A DNA stretch of 64,000 nt. Origin: Umbelopsis ramanniana AG. Its lineage: Eukaryota > Mucoromycota > Umbelopsidomycetes > Umbelopsidales > Umbelopsidaceae. The notes below the pieces were generated by a model. The model saw only the letters and a program-made list of their open reading frames with translations. It had not been told where the DNA came from and did no database searches. Below, one piece after another: positions 13,041 to 24,550 of this stretch. Position 1 is the first letter of the stretch; each line of letters starts with the position of its first letter. The translations under genes were made by a program, and so were the position numbers. The stretch is taken from NCBI RefSeq assembly GCF_025399195.1, contig NW_026252162.1, forward strand, positions 24,391-88,390, given 5' to 3'.

Positions 13041-15936
13041 ATGCGCTTTCCTAATGGGGTTCAACCCCGCTGTGAGGATTGGACTTCAACCCATGGACGG
13101 ACCATTGACAATCTCTCGTTCACAGATCATATAATCTTCTTTATACATGGTATGGGCCAGCAGTATGAGGAATTTGGCAACTTGAAAATACACGGTAAGC
13201 AGTCTAACTGATAACGCAATTTTGATGTTACGCTCAGTTTGGGACAACCTGGCATCTAATGATATCACTTGACATACACTGACTCTGTGGCCTGTTTTAG
13301 TCGCCACCCTTCAAAAGAACACTGAAGACCTTTTGGCTTCGTATTACCCAGATCGCTTGGTTCGTGTGAAGTATATACCTATCGGTAAGCAAGCGTTATG
13401 GTCATGTTGAGTCGGTTGTCATCTTTCATTGACTTTGCGTCGATATATAGAGTGGCATAGTGTTGTACATAAACTTGTCGATGGCAAAATGGACTTAACA
13501 ACGCTGGGAACCGTGCCCAAAGTTCGCCTGGTCACCAATCATTGGGTTATGGATTGTCTTTACTGTGAGTTGTCCTTTTTCTTTGTTTGTCTTTAGGCGC
13601 TTGCGTATTTTTTATTTTGCTTAAAAAACTTCACCAGTATGGCTAATTTCAACGTTTATCGCCCTCTTTCTAACATAGATTTTACAAAACCTCACGGACA
13701 ACGCATTATTGACACCATTTGTGAGCAATGCAATGATGCATACGAAAATCACATTGTAGAGTTTCCCGACTTTGTCAGTAACAAAGGTCAAGTTCATATG
13801 ATGGGATGCTCACTAGGAGGAATCGCAGCATTTGATATTTTAGCTCAGCAATGGAACGAAGAGGATGGTAGACCGCCTTGGGAATCAGTGGAGGAGCAAG
13901 GTCTTGTTATTCGAAAACCCGAAATCAATGTGCCAAAGCTGAATTTCAATGTTAGCTCACTGTTTACCTGTGGAAGTCCCGTAGGTGAGTCTGCATGAGT
14001 GATGGCTTTTTTTCATATCATGGATAGGCGGCGGCAGCCAAGATGTAACAAAATGACAACATCCTAACTCTATTCCTTTTTTTCCTTTTCGACTCAACTC
14101 AGCGGCTACTCTTGTACTTCGTGGCCTGGACTTCCTTTACTACCGACCTCCACTGCGAACTAAAGTGTTGAATGTGTTCCATCCATTTGATCCGCTGGGT
14201 TATCGGATAGAGCCGATGATAAACAAGACATATGTCGACATCCAGCCCGTTCGAATCCATAAACTTCAACGGCGCAGAATCCTACCCGTGCCGTTACCAA
14301 AAATACCTAATTTGGGCATTAAATCATCCATTGCTGGAGCGGCCCCTCTTATCATGAGAGCGCGCCGAACTTTCCTGCGCTACATGATGACATCAGAAGG
14401 AACCCTTATCATGGACAAAAACATTACGGAACGCACGGTGCTTGATGCCAAGGGACAGAGCATCATGGAGGATGAACGCCATATCAAGAGTGCCGAAGAA
14501 TTGCCATACGAAAGCCGAACCTCGGTTGATCTTTTACAAGACACTGGCCACGACGATGACGAGGAAGATAAAAATTCCGATGTCCGACGGTATGATAGTG
14601 CTCCCGAAGCCGAAGCAACGCCAGAGCGACCTTACATGAGCCGAAGAATTTCAACACGACATAAAACAACCGTACATCGTCGATCTCTTTCCGTACGTGA
14701 TGGCGGGGAAGACCGGATATGGCTAGGAGCAGATGATACGTTAGGGCCTCGCTTTTTATACGAAAGTGAAGAATCTACCACCACCACGGTCACCGTCACA
14801 GAGGAACGTCCTATATGGAGCCGGAAATGGTTCCGTTTTGACAAGTCTCGTCCTAGCGACACTGTGTCTTCGGATAGCAAATCCTTCATCAATGCGCCAC
14901 GAGAAGCGAGTGATGATGACAAGTCCACTACTTCAACCGACAAAACCTCCAAAGCCTCTAGTATCATGGGTATGGCTGGTACGGTGGCCACGGCAGCGCT
15001 TTCGGCCGTTGGCCTGAAATCGGACACGTCTTTGAACAACAGCCCTGTCATTGACGACACCAAGGACGACCACCCTGCCCAAGATCTTTATAAGAACGAC
15101 CTCTCTATCGATGACCTTCCTAATGATCTCTCTGTTGAGGTTCTTTCAAAGCACAACCGCCTTACAGAAGAGGTTTCCAGAAATGAGCGGGCCAAAGAAG
15201 AGTCACCCAAATTAAAATCATACAACAGCCATAGTAGCATTCCCCCTCGTTCAAGTCGGACCCTGTCCAGCGATTACATTCGTGTCCCGGTGGAATATTC
15301 CTCCATTGTTCCCAACCTTGAAGCCATTGCCACGGCCAAGTCACCGGTATTTGAAGGGACGAATGCTGCCAATACCTACTTTTTCGAAAGTCGGCCGAAT
15401 TCAATGACAGAATCTCGTACCACAAAGGTCAGAGATGATGATCTTAGCTCCGAATCATCCTATTCTACAGCTATTGGGTTGGAAGCATTTTCATCCCCAG
15501 CCTCACTCGATCGTGCGTCGCTCGTCATGACCATACCAGAGGATGACCTACTCGACCTCGATGCAGCCACGCCTACTCCGTCGGATGAGAAAGTTCTGGA
15601 TAGTTATACAGCGGATGCCGAAGAAAGCAGCGATGACGACAACGAAACCAAGGTGGAGAAAAATGATGATGCAAGCGACGAAGAATCAAAGGCTGGAGAT
15701 CAATTAATTGAAGGCAATGACGGTCTGCAATATCCTCGTATTGACTATGTGCTTAACGAGACGGTCATTGATGCCTATGCTTCCGAATGGATTGTTGCTA
15801 TGAAGAGTCACTTCAAATACTGGGCCAACCGGTAAGGCTATTTTTGTTATTTTTTTTAGTCATGCTTGCTTGCTAACACAACCCTGACAGTGACTTGACC
15901 TATCATATTATCAAAACCCTTGTCGGCGATGACTAG
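13041..15936 (+). CDS. DDHD-domain phospholipase (PA-preferring phospholipase A1 family)
   Basis: Predicted intracellular lipase acting on phosphatidic acid and related phospholipids. Six exons (13041-13194, 13301-13384, 13451-13564, 13679-13984, 14103-15831, 15891-15936) give 810 residues in one frame. Visible features: FFIHGMGQQYEEFG near the start (oxyanion-side HG motif), the nucleophile elbow GCSLGGIAAFD, then CGSPVAATLVLRG and VFHPFDPLGYRIEPM. A long acidic, Ser/Thr-rich, low-complexity insert (roughly residues 300-750) follows, and then the closing DDHD segment IDYVLNETVID...SHFKYW...DLTYHIIKTL. The start is uncertain: an ATG at 12990 runs into an in-frame TAA, so ATG 13041 is preferred, and the pyrimidine-rich CAG before it may end a 5' UTR intron. 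The tempting ATG at 13639 lies inside an intron. Confidence 0.85.
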
Positions 15937-16347
15937 GATGCCGTTGTAATATATCTCATTGAAAAACCATAACCCATCCCACTTTTTCAACATCCAAGTT
16001 TTGCATAAAACCCATCCCCAAGCCACCATGGATTTTTACCGGGTTTGCTTCCATAACCCCGGCTTTACCCTATAATAAAAAAAACACTTTTTCATAAAAA
16101 AAAAAAAGAAAACCATCCTACCATGCCATTGTACGTTTGCGCTGTGGACTCCTTTGCGGACGGATGCCGTAGAGGTTAAATCGGACCCGAAGGCAAAGTG
16201 ACACAGTGAGGTGACTGGGGTGTCGGAGTTGTCATCATCAGTTTGTTTGACGGAAAATTGCGGGCCAGGCTGGAAAAGGATAATAGTGATCAGTTCTTCA
16301 CGAGCGCATTATTTTTTCTCTAGTTTCTCTTCTTCCACACTTTTCTC

Positions 16348-17912
16348 ATGGCCTCTCAAACACAACGCAAAGTCCCTGTTGCTCATACCATCACCAACAT
16401 CGGGGGCACTCCCCCACAAGAAGCTATGGTCGACAAGATTGTCCAAGCATTCACCATTACCCCAGAGTATCTAGAGCAGATCACTCAACATTTCTTGAGT
16501 GAAATGCGCAAGGGTTTGAATCAAGAAGATCAGACTATTGCTATGATCCCTTCGTTCGTGGAAGGACGCTTAACAGGTGAAGAAATTGGCCAGTTTTTGG
16601 CCTTGGACTTGGGTGGCACCAATTTGCGCGTAGTACTGGTCGACCTTCAAGGCCGCGGGAACTTCACTACCAAGAGTACCAAATACAAAGTCAGCGAGCA
16701 TTTGAAGACGGGAGATGTCAAGGAACTTTACAGTGAGTAGCGTTCGTCTATTGGCGTGGGGTCAAAGAACCGTGGATCAAGCTTTTTTTTTGGCTGATAC
16801 CCAAAAATTGTCCGTTCATTCCTCGGAATCCAACTCACATTTTTGCCCTAACCCTTACAGACTTCATTGCCGACTGCATCGATTCATTCTTGACAGAACA
16901 TAACCTGGATTATGGTACAGCCGATATTCATCTTGGTTATACCTTTTCATTCCCCGTCTACCAATCCAAGATCAACCGCGGACTTCAAAAGCAATGGACA
17001 AAGGGTTTCAACTGCTCCGGCGCTATTGGCAAGGACCCTGTTATTTTGTTGCAAGATGCTCTGGCTAAGAAGCACGTCCCTGTGCTCGTATCTGCCTTGG
17101 TCAACGATACCGTGGGTACCCTTTTGTCCAACGCCTACTCTAAGCCTGAGACCAATGCCGGTATCATCTTGGGTACTGGTTCCAATGGAGCTTACATAGA
17201 AAAGATGAGCAACATCCGAAAGTGGACAGGCGGAGCTACCAGCAGCGACGAAATGATCATTAATATGGAGTTTGGTGCTTTTGACAATGAACGCGTTATC
17301 TTGCCAGTCACTCCATGGGACAACAAACTTGACCGTGAATCCATCAACCCTCACAAGCAAATCTTCGAAAAGATGATTTCCGGAATGTACCTTGGTGAGA
17401 TTGCTCGTAACGTCCTGTTGGAATTGGTCGACCGCACCTTGTTGTTCGAGGGCTATTCGTCCAAGGAGCTCAACAGCCAATGGGGCTTCGAAACCACGTA
17501 TATGTCTACCATTGAAGCCGACCAAGGCGATTCATTGAAAAACACGCACCGTGTTTTGGCATCTAGCTTGAATATTCCCAATGTGTCAGAGGTCGACTGT
17601 CGTATCGTCAAGCGGGTATGCGACCTTGTCGGTACTCGTGCAGCTCGTCTGGCTGCCGCTGCCATTGCTGGTATCGTTCGTCAAAGCTCTTCTGTTCAGG
17701 ATGGTTGTGACATTGGTATTGACGGTTCATTATACGAGTTCTATCCCTCGTTCGAACAACGAATTGAACAGGGTCTGACTGAACTCTTCCCCGATGTTCC
17801 CGATATCAACAAGAAGATCCGATTGGGTCTCGCTAAGGATGGTTCCGGCGTTGGTGCTGCTCTGTGTGCCTGTGTTGCCAAGAAGATGGCGGAAAGCAAG
17901 CCATCTCAATAG
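16348..17912 (+). CDS. hexokinase (copy A)
   Basis: ATP-dependent hexose phosphorylation at the entry to glycolysis, in the cytosol. Two exons (16348-16732 and 16861-17912) give 478 residues. Hexokinase landmarks are all present: phosphate loop LDLGGTNLRV, the sugar-binding stretch TFSFPVYQSKINRG...KGFNCSG, the catalytic Asp in NDTVGTL, adenosine motif GTGSNGAYIE, and INMEFGAFD. The C-terminal IDGSLYEFYPSF and GSGVGAALCA blocks complete the fold. Hexokinase/glucokinase copy B lies 14.6 kb away on the opposite strand. Copy A is closer to the usual housekeeping form, with strongly biased codons. Whether it prefers glucose or fructose cannot be told from the sequence. Confidence 0.95.
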
Positions 17913-19598
17913 AAAGAACACTTTTGTGTAGGGAAGAAAGGGCAAGGAATGAGCCTTTTTTTCCTTTATTTTTTTTTTGTTCGACACCTTTCTGCCTTGT
18001 ACTATGCTTTTTTTGCCACCTCTTTTTTTTTTGTGCATTTTCTTTTTACCACCATTAGGCCCCCCTTCACACACACACACCTTTGGCATTGTACTGCTCT
18101 TCTTCTGCTTGTGTTCATTGTATTCACCGCATTAGACTCTTTCGCTAATATATATATATTGTCGCTAAACGTCGTACCTTGTGATTGCATGAGTGAGTGA
18201 GTGAGAAACCCACCCATATCAAACTAAGGAGTATACAGTGTAAATATTGATTCAAAACCTTCCATGTTCAAAGTGGGTGGGTTTTTGGCCAGGTTCTTTC
18301 CCACGACGGGGCTGGCCGTCTTGTTACATACCTAGCGTGGCGTGCAGTAGGATTGACTGACAGCAGGGTCGTTTCAAGGGTTTGACATCTCATAGCTCGT
18401 AATGCCGTAAATAGTATTCCTGGTGGTTGTGTCTAGCCATGCCCCATTTTGGATCATCCCAGCAAGGCCACACATTCCTGTGTATAGCTTATTCACAACC
18501 GTGGATACATCGGCCAAGCTTCGATGAACAGTAACAATAGATTAAAAACAATCTAATCTATTGGAGATACCCCTTCTTTCAACCTACATTTGATCATATT
18601 GCCACTCACGCCATGTTGAGGATGCATTGCGGAAAGGGGTGGGTGACAGATGAATTCAAGTTTTACTAAGCGGGTGTCTTCCATCTAGAAACACAATTCA
18701 ATCTGGACTCACTCACCTGAAAACGTGCAAGAAGAAATGCTGACGTGCCGAATAATACGATCACTTTCAGTTCTTCCCAAAAATTTTCTCTATCCTATCC
18801 CCTATGGCATGGCATGGCATGGAACCAATCAGAGGTGGTTTGTCAAAAGTGGGTATTGCTGCACATCGCGCATGCGTGGGGGATAGCCCCAACGAATTTT
18901 TGTGCCAAGCACTACAAGACCATCGTGTGGGGTTGAGTTTTCGCATGTATGTTTTCAATTTAGCCATGGGCGCGCGGAATGCAATGCAAGAAGGCAAAAA
19001 ACCAACAGAAACCCCCCATTTCTGTCAGTCCCCGCGGTATGAGTCAATTCGTTGGGAATACTAAAGTTGGCATCAGTGGGGTGGGAATTAATACCTCGAA
19101 TTATGCACGATCATCTCTTTTCTCCACACTCACGAGAGATATGATAAGATGATGTCCTTTGTCGGACACCTTTCTTCCAAGGGAGTACTACTCCGCGTTT
19201 TTTTCCCCTCTTGTATGTTCAACTATGGCTTTCCTTCTTGCTCACTCTTGGGCATGGTCGACCCTACGAGCGAACGAAAGAGCGCCACGGTTCTAAAACG
19301 CCTGCCATTACTCTGTAGGGAAACTGACCTCGCCCTTTCCAACGGTACAAACGAAATAAAAAAAAATATTTTTATTATTATTGTTATGATTATTTTACAT
19401 CCCACCCTGACCTCCTTAAGCAGCTGTCTTCTCAGTGGGCTCCTCTTTCTTATACCAGTCAGTCTACGTAACAAATCGCTGGGCCCTGTTCGACTCAACT
19501 AAAGTGTCGATCTTCTCAACTTAATATAAATAGCCTCCCACCGACGCACTTTTTTTTGCTTCTACGCCGTTCAAGTCTCTTTCTCTCTCTCCACTCAA
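17913..19598. other. 1.7-kb gene-poor interval
   Basis: Holds the hexokinase A 3' flank (T-rich, then a TA run near 18149-18160 and a GAGT repeat near 18190-18205) and the upstream region of the CCHC mini-ORF. A CCAAT motif occurs near 18824. Open frames here (for example 19149-19502 +, 19223-19498 -) have low-complexity translations and no recognisable domain, so I do not call them. Confidence 0.5.
19525..19533 (+). promoter_or_regulatory. TATA box of the CCHC mini-ORF
   Basis: TATAAATAG, 74 bp before the ATG at 19599 and followed by a pyrimidine-rich leader. This arrangement resembles the core promoters of expressed genes elsewhere in the window (compare 39598-39606). Confidence 0.45.
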
Positions 19599-19679
19599 AT
19601 GAGCTCAAACCCTTGCCACATCTGCGGATCCACTACTCACATCGCCTGGGTGTGCCCTAAGCGTAACCGACCGAGATAA
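19599..19679 (+). CDS. candidate 26-residue CCHC zinc-knuckle microprotein
   Basis: A 27-codon frame including the stop. The product has a single exact Cx2Cx4Hx4C knuckle (CHICGSTTHIAWVC at residues 6-19) followed by a basic tail, PKRNRPR. CCHC knuckles bind zinc and single-stranded nucleic acid; retroelement Gag proteins and cellular RNA-binding factors carry them. Supporting context: a TATA box 74 bp upstream, a pyrimidine-rich leader, and C-ending codons like those of the highly expressed genes nearby. Against: it is very short, no clear poly(A) signal follows, and it could be a Gag relic or the first exon of a spliced gene. No function is claimed. Confidence 0.45.
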   Translation: MSSNPCHICGSTTHIAWVCPKRNRPR

Positions 19680-19947
19680 TGACCAGCCAGCCAGCGCTTC
19701 TGTAACATGGTTTTCCCGGTCTATTCTGGATGAAAAGCTCTTTATAATATCCCCGGTCTCCCACTGATGCCTCCCGTGTCATATACATACCCTTTGCTTT
19801 CTAATATTTCAAGTCCCGCTTGTCAACCTCAGAGTTACAATATGACAAAAATGCTGAGGTTTATTAATAAGAAAGAACAATACAAATATAAATAATGAGT
19901 AGATGTGCGATAAAACACATTAAAGAAAAAATTTTACAAATAAGATT

Positions 19948-21618
19948 TCATCGCTTGCCAAACAGGGTGAGTAAGCTGAATGATCGTCTGCTCTGGTTTT
20001 TCTTTGGGCTGCTGTGGGTTGGAAGGGTGGATCGAGGAGGGGCTCGTTGTTTAGCCTGTAGCTCCGATTCTAGTCGAGAAATGGAATGCTGCAGCTCCAA
20101 GGTTTGCTTTGTCATTACGCTTAATTTAATCTCCAATGTGTCGATTGTGCTTTTCGACTTGGATTGCTGGTCCTTCAATTTATACAGAAGCTCCTTTACA
20201 ACTTTTTCATGATGCTCTTTGTGAATACTATGGTGCGGCACGGGTTCTTGTTGTGGGATGGGCGGAAGTGGGTTGTTAGGGGGTGGCAGCTGCGGTGGTA
20301 ACGGTGTTTCCGGTCGAGGATTCAATCTTCGGCTACGACACCCGCTTCGTGGATTAGTCACGAGCGATGCAGACGATACATTGGAACCCGTGGACAGCCG
20401 GTTCATTAGTTTGACGGATATGGGGGATGGGTCTGTCGGCGACCCGTCGCTAGGCGTATAGTCGCCGCCTTCGGTTGAGGAAAGTTTCTTCAATAACGAA
20501 TCCTTGTCCTGCATCAATTTGCTGTGATATGCTGAACGTTCATGTAAGTCCACTTGCTGGAGCTCGCACTTATGTTCAAGCGCCTTGACTTGTTTTCGCA
20601 AGTCCTCCACTTCACTAGAGTCACCTTGGGGGCTGCTGTCGGCTGGATTGGCCGCGTGCCAGACATTCAGGCTATTGACCAGTCCCAATAATTTTTCATG
20701 AATTTCCGCTAGCTCTCCTTGCTCAGGGCTAGCTTTTTTGGCTTGGTCAACCAGAATGTACATTTCAGAAATGACAGTACCGGGGGATCCACAAGACACA
20801 GGTAACGATGCGCTGGTAACGGATTGCAAAGAAGAAGCTGGGCTCGCATGAGCATGGCTGTTAATCAAATTCTTCACTGTCAGCGAGACATAGGAATCAG
20901 CTTGACTGTAGACGCTGGAGCTTGTGCTTTTGTTCGACGACCGTTTGGATGGCTGTAGTGACATAGGAGTACTTTCTCCTTCGGAACTAGGACGAGATTT
21001 TGACAGTTCGACAGGTGCAAAAGTCACCGCCACATCGTCAGGCAAGTGTGTATCATCGACGAAACGCTGTAAATCTTGCGTTGCTGATACCGCTGGTTGC
21101 ACAGGTGAAGCGACCTCCGCAGTCTCATTTGCTGATGGGTCGTCGTTGTTAGCATGGCCATCGTCGTCCATTGCGTTCGTCTCAATAGCATTGGTGTCCA
21201 CAACTTGCATGATTGGGATCTCATCCATAACTGGCGAAAAATCAACCTTAGGCAGCTCTATGTTTTCGCTGACTTCGCTTTCTATCGTCTGTTGGAATTC
21301 ACCTTCTGGAGCCGATGATAGGGTGGGGCTATCCATTGTGTCGTCTTCTACCGTTGCTGGCGTTTGACTGATGTCGCTGGAGGATTTCTTCTTGGAAGGC
21401 TCAGACCCATTGCTGATAAAAGATGCTCGGCGGGAGGATGTGGGCGAGGCGACATCTTCATGGCGCTTTCTGACCGAAACCACTCCCAAGTTCTTTATTC
21501 GCTGCAACTCTTTGTCGACGGTCTTGTGCTTCGCATCACTCGTAGCATTTTTAAACCACTTTTCAGCAGCTTTTGTCCTGTGCGAAGCTGAAACCGAGCC
21601 AAAACGATCAGAAGCCAT
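19948..21618 (-). CDS. uncharacterised coiled-coil protein
   Basis: A single-exon frame of 556 residues from the ATG at 21618; the frame is open further upstream, but MASDRFGSVSASHRTK looks like a natural start. I do not recognise the family. The N-terminal 60 residues are basic (KAAEKWFKNATSDAKHKT). A long Ser/Thr/Asp-rich disordered stretch follows. There are two probable coiled coils, near residues 340-390 (VEDLRKQVKALEHK...) and 475-535 (HEKVVKELLYKLKDQQ...). Between them lies a Pro-rich segment (PLPPQLPPPNNPLPPIPQQ), which could bind SH3 or WW domains. It ends in a basic stretch after KKNQSRRSFSLL. It diverges from the NIPA gene across 513 bp. A cytoskeletal or polarity scaffold role would be a guess. 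Confidence 0.7.
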   Translation of the reverse strand: MASDRFGSVSASHRTKAAEKWFKNATSDAKHKTVDKELQRIKNLGVVSVRKRHEDVASPTSSRRASFISNGSEPSKKKSSSDISQTPATVEDDTMDSPTLSSAPEGEFQQTIESEVSENIELPKVDFSPVMDEIPIMQVVDTNAIETNAMDDDGHANNDDPSANETAEVASPVQPAVSATQDLQRFVDDTHLPDDVAVTFAPVELSKSRPSSEGESTPMSLQPSKRSSNKSTSSSVYSQADSYVSLTVKNLINSHAHASPASSLQSVTSASLPVSCGSPGTVISEMYILVDQAKKASPEQGELAEIHEKLLGLVNSLNVWHAANPADSSPQGDSSEVEDLRKQVKALEHKCELQQVDLHERSAYHSKLMQDKDSLLKKLSSTEGGDYTPSDGSPTDPSPISVKLMNRLSTGSNVSSASLVTNPRSGCRSRRLNPRPETPLPPQLPPPNNPLPPIPQQEPVPHHSIHKEHHEKVVKELLYKLKDQQSKSKSTIDTLEIKLSVMTKQTLELQHSISRLESELQAKQRAPPRSTLPTHSSPKKNQSRRSFSLLTLFGKR

Positions 21619-22117
21619 GTAAAAGGAATGCTCTAGGAGAAAAAGAAGTTTGATTAGTTTGTAAACCGAAACAACACCAAACAATGGCAGCGGAGTCCTA
21701 TACATTTAATGTTCAGCTATCAATCGGATATTGCCGTCAGATTTGGTTGGCTAGGGTAAGTATGGAGACGGACGACAGCCGAGGAGGTTGCACAATGGAT
21801 TTGTAACATGTAGGTAGTTTAGGGCATTTGACATGAAGGGTTTGTCCAATAAAGAAGTTCGTTTTGTAAAAAATTGTTTGTCTATCGCAGTAATCTGGCA
21901 CCATCCCACCGTAATCAGACTCAAATTTTTCTATTTTTTTTTTTTTTAAATCCTCTCGCTGGCTGGTGAGAGTTTGCCCACCCAAAACAAGATTTATCCC
22001 GTTTTTTTTTTTTGGCCACACGTCTTTTTTGTCCAAACCTCCACCGATAAAGTCCACTCAGTTCGGCTATTCAAAGCAACTCCCGACTTCTTGCCAGCAG
22101 CCATCTCCCCAAACCTC

Positions 22118-22135
22118 ATGCTGTTCATGTCATGA
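22118..22135 (+). promoter_or_regulatory. six-codon uORF overlapping the NIPA start (ATGA)
   Basis: ATG at 22118 opens a five-residue frame (MLFMS) whose TGA overlaps the presumed NIPA ATG at 22132 in an ATGA. Such an overlap could lower or couple translation of the main frame. It is visible in the sequence, but its use depends on the true transcript start. Confidence 0.4.
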
Positions 22136-24191
22136 ATCCATCAATGACCTCATTACAGGATTCACCAGAGGAATCTCACACTTACATTGGTGTGGTGGTG
22201 TCGGTTTGCGGCAATGTAAGGCATATTCAACCCTATCCTGACTAGACATATTGACTTAACTCGCTTTACTAGATTTTAATATCAGTGGCTCTAAATTTAC
22301 AAAAATACGCTGTAAGTTTGTACATAAGCATGCCGTCGTGTCATACGATCGATGATCATAACAATACAATCATAGCACAACAAGTTGCAAGAAAGTACAA
22401 ATTCGATTTCAGACTCCAATGGAACCCTTCCCTATTCTTCACCCCATATACCTAATGATGACGGTTCCTTTGCCAACCAAAAGTCGATTCCCGAAGAAGA
22501 TAGTACAGATTATTTGAAGTCAAAGCTGTGGTGGGCCGGCATCTCGCTCATGGTGATAGGAGAAATTGGTAACTTTGTTGGTAAGTGTGTATCAGGAAAA
22601 AAAGCAGTGTCGTCACGATCATAGTTTCTCAGACAACCTTGCCCATCTTCCAGCCTATGGGTTTGCACCAGCTTCCACTATAGCACCCTTAGGAACCACC
22701 ACCCTTGTTTTCAATGTAATATTAGCTCCCCTTTTGTTGAAGGAGCGGTTTCGATTCCGTGATATCTTGGGTGTCATGTTTGCGGTCTTCGGAGCTACCA
22801 TCGTTGTACTCTCTTCTAAGCGTGAAGAAATTAAGGTAAGCGCAACGGTCGACCGAATTCTGTAAATAGTGTATGCATGAACGAGAACTAACGTAGAGTG
22901 ATCTCGTCTTACAGTTATCCCCGGACCTTGTCGTCGAATATTTGACCAGCATGGAGGCTATCATCTACTATTCTATTACTGGTGGTCTCATACTGATATT
23001 AACAGTACTATCGCCACGATGGGGTTCAAAAAGCATCCTGATTGATCTTGGTTTAGTGGCTCTGTACGGTAAGACGAATATAACAACAAAATGGCTGTTT
23101 GCCATTATCTTGGCTGCAAGTTCTCATCTCTAACCCTTCGTGCAACAGGAGCGTACACTGTCTTGTCAACTAAAAGCGTATCATCTTTACTCAGCTTAAC
23201 ATTTTATAAAATGTTCACGTAAGTGTAAAACAGACGCACACTTTTTCCCATTGTCACCAGCACCCTGATCATGACATCATTTGTTTGCAGATATCCTGTA
23301 TCATATGTCCTACTTTTTGTATTGGTATCGACGGCCGTTATCCAAATCAAATATCTGAACAAAGCTCTGCAAAGATTCGACGCAACAGCCGTTATTCCCA
23401 CTCAATTCGTACTTTTTACCGTATCAGCTATTATCGGTAGTGCAGTTTTATATCGAGATTTCGACGATGTCTACGCTGAACAATTTGTGCACTTTGTTTT
23501 TGGCTGCATTATAGAGTTCCTTGGCGTTTACCTCATTACCGCGAACAGGAGAAACAGTGATATCAAGATTGCTGGTGATGAGTCTACCATGTCAAGCCAT
23601 GGAGGACGTTCTCGTACTTCGTCTATTCAGTCAGAGCATGAGCAAGATATCGAGAGTGCAGGAGACCATGACACAGATACATTGTACAGCCATGTGGACA
23701 TGCCCGTAACGGATACCACGCCATTACTGGTCAACCGGAGTCAAGACAAGCACAAAACCGACGACCATGTGCATGGAAGCGATCGGTACCGACGAAGCTC
23801 CGTCTTTCGGGGCATCTCTCTTGTCAGCCAATTGGCTGGCATGGGCGACAATAGCTATGAGAGTTCTAGCCACTTGTCTTCCTCCGTATCTTCCAAACGT
23901 GATAAGGCTTTACACACCGTCCAAAACACGGTCGGCCATATCCTGGGAGGCATCATACCCGCTGCAAAGCACCATTTCCATGATGACGAAGTCCTTGCAA
24001 CCTCCATGGAAAGGAACAGCTCAGTTCCAATGGCCATACCACAGTTCCTCAATGAAGAACGCAATGCAGAACAAGATGAGCCTTTTGTTCTATCCGATGA
24101 TGATGTTGACCCAGTCGACAGCCGTGGTGGTATCAAGTTACGCCGGAGCTCAACTTCGCTTCGTCGTAAGCGAGATGATGAACAATTGTGA
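22132..24191 (+). CDS. NIPA-family magnesium transporter (DUF803)
   Basis: Polytopic membrane protein of the NIPA/DMT type, which in other eukaryotes carries Mg2+. Several exons: 22132-22215, 22273-22311, 22385-22580, from 22654, from about 22918, two short exons near 23151-23220, and a long last exon from about 23291. Typical blocks are seen: GVVVSVCGN...ILISVALNLQKYA (helix 1, split by an intron), WWAGISLMVIGEIGNFV, AYGFAPASTIAPLGTTTL, LLLKERFRFRDILGV, and later YLNKALQRFDATAVIPTQFV. About nine helices end near residue 380 with LGVYLITANRR. A 200-residue hydrophilic Ser-rich cytosolic tail follows and is probably regulatory. The start at 22132 gives a short polar N-terminus before helix 1. 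Exon borders in the middle are approximate. Confidence 0.86.
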
Positions 24192-24550
24192 TATAGGAAC
24201 CTGTATTTTTAATTTCGTTCGCTATCTTCATTAATTACGTTTGCTTAATATGCTCTTTTCCGTTAATACACTTCCTGTTCATTCTGAAAACCCAAGTATG
24301 TGACATGTGAGTGAGGTTACCAAACCCATCACAGAAGGTGTGAATATATAAATTACTCAGGGCGGTCAAATCCATTGCATGGTATGGCCCACATATATCA
24401 CTGCTCAGTCCTTTCTTTCGAAACATCTGCTCAAACATGTCGACATGGTATCAAACTTTCAGGTTCGCCGCACACCAAAGTTGCTTTTGATATTTATTTT
24501 TTAATAATATTTTTGGAATCTATTGCAAGAGCCGCAATAAAAACACAAGC

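Noticed and set aside
13639..13998. ORF starting at ATG 13639 as a separate gene
   Set aside because: The ATG lies in an intron. Splicing to the acceptor at 13678 joins LYY to FTKPHGQR in frame with the DDHD gene, and the whole gene then sums to a multiple of three.
19149..19502. 117-codon ORF and an overlapping antisense ORF
   Set aside because: Hydrophobic low-complexity translation from T-rich DNA; no conserved pattern seen.
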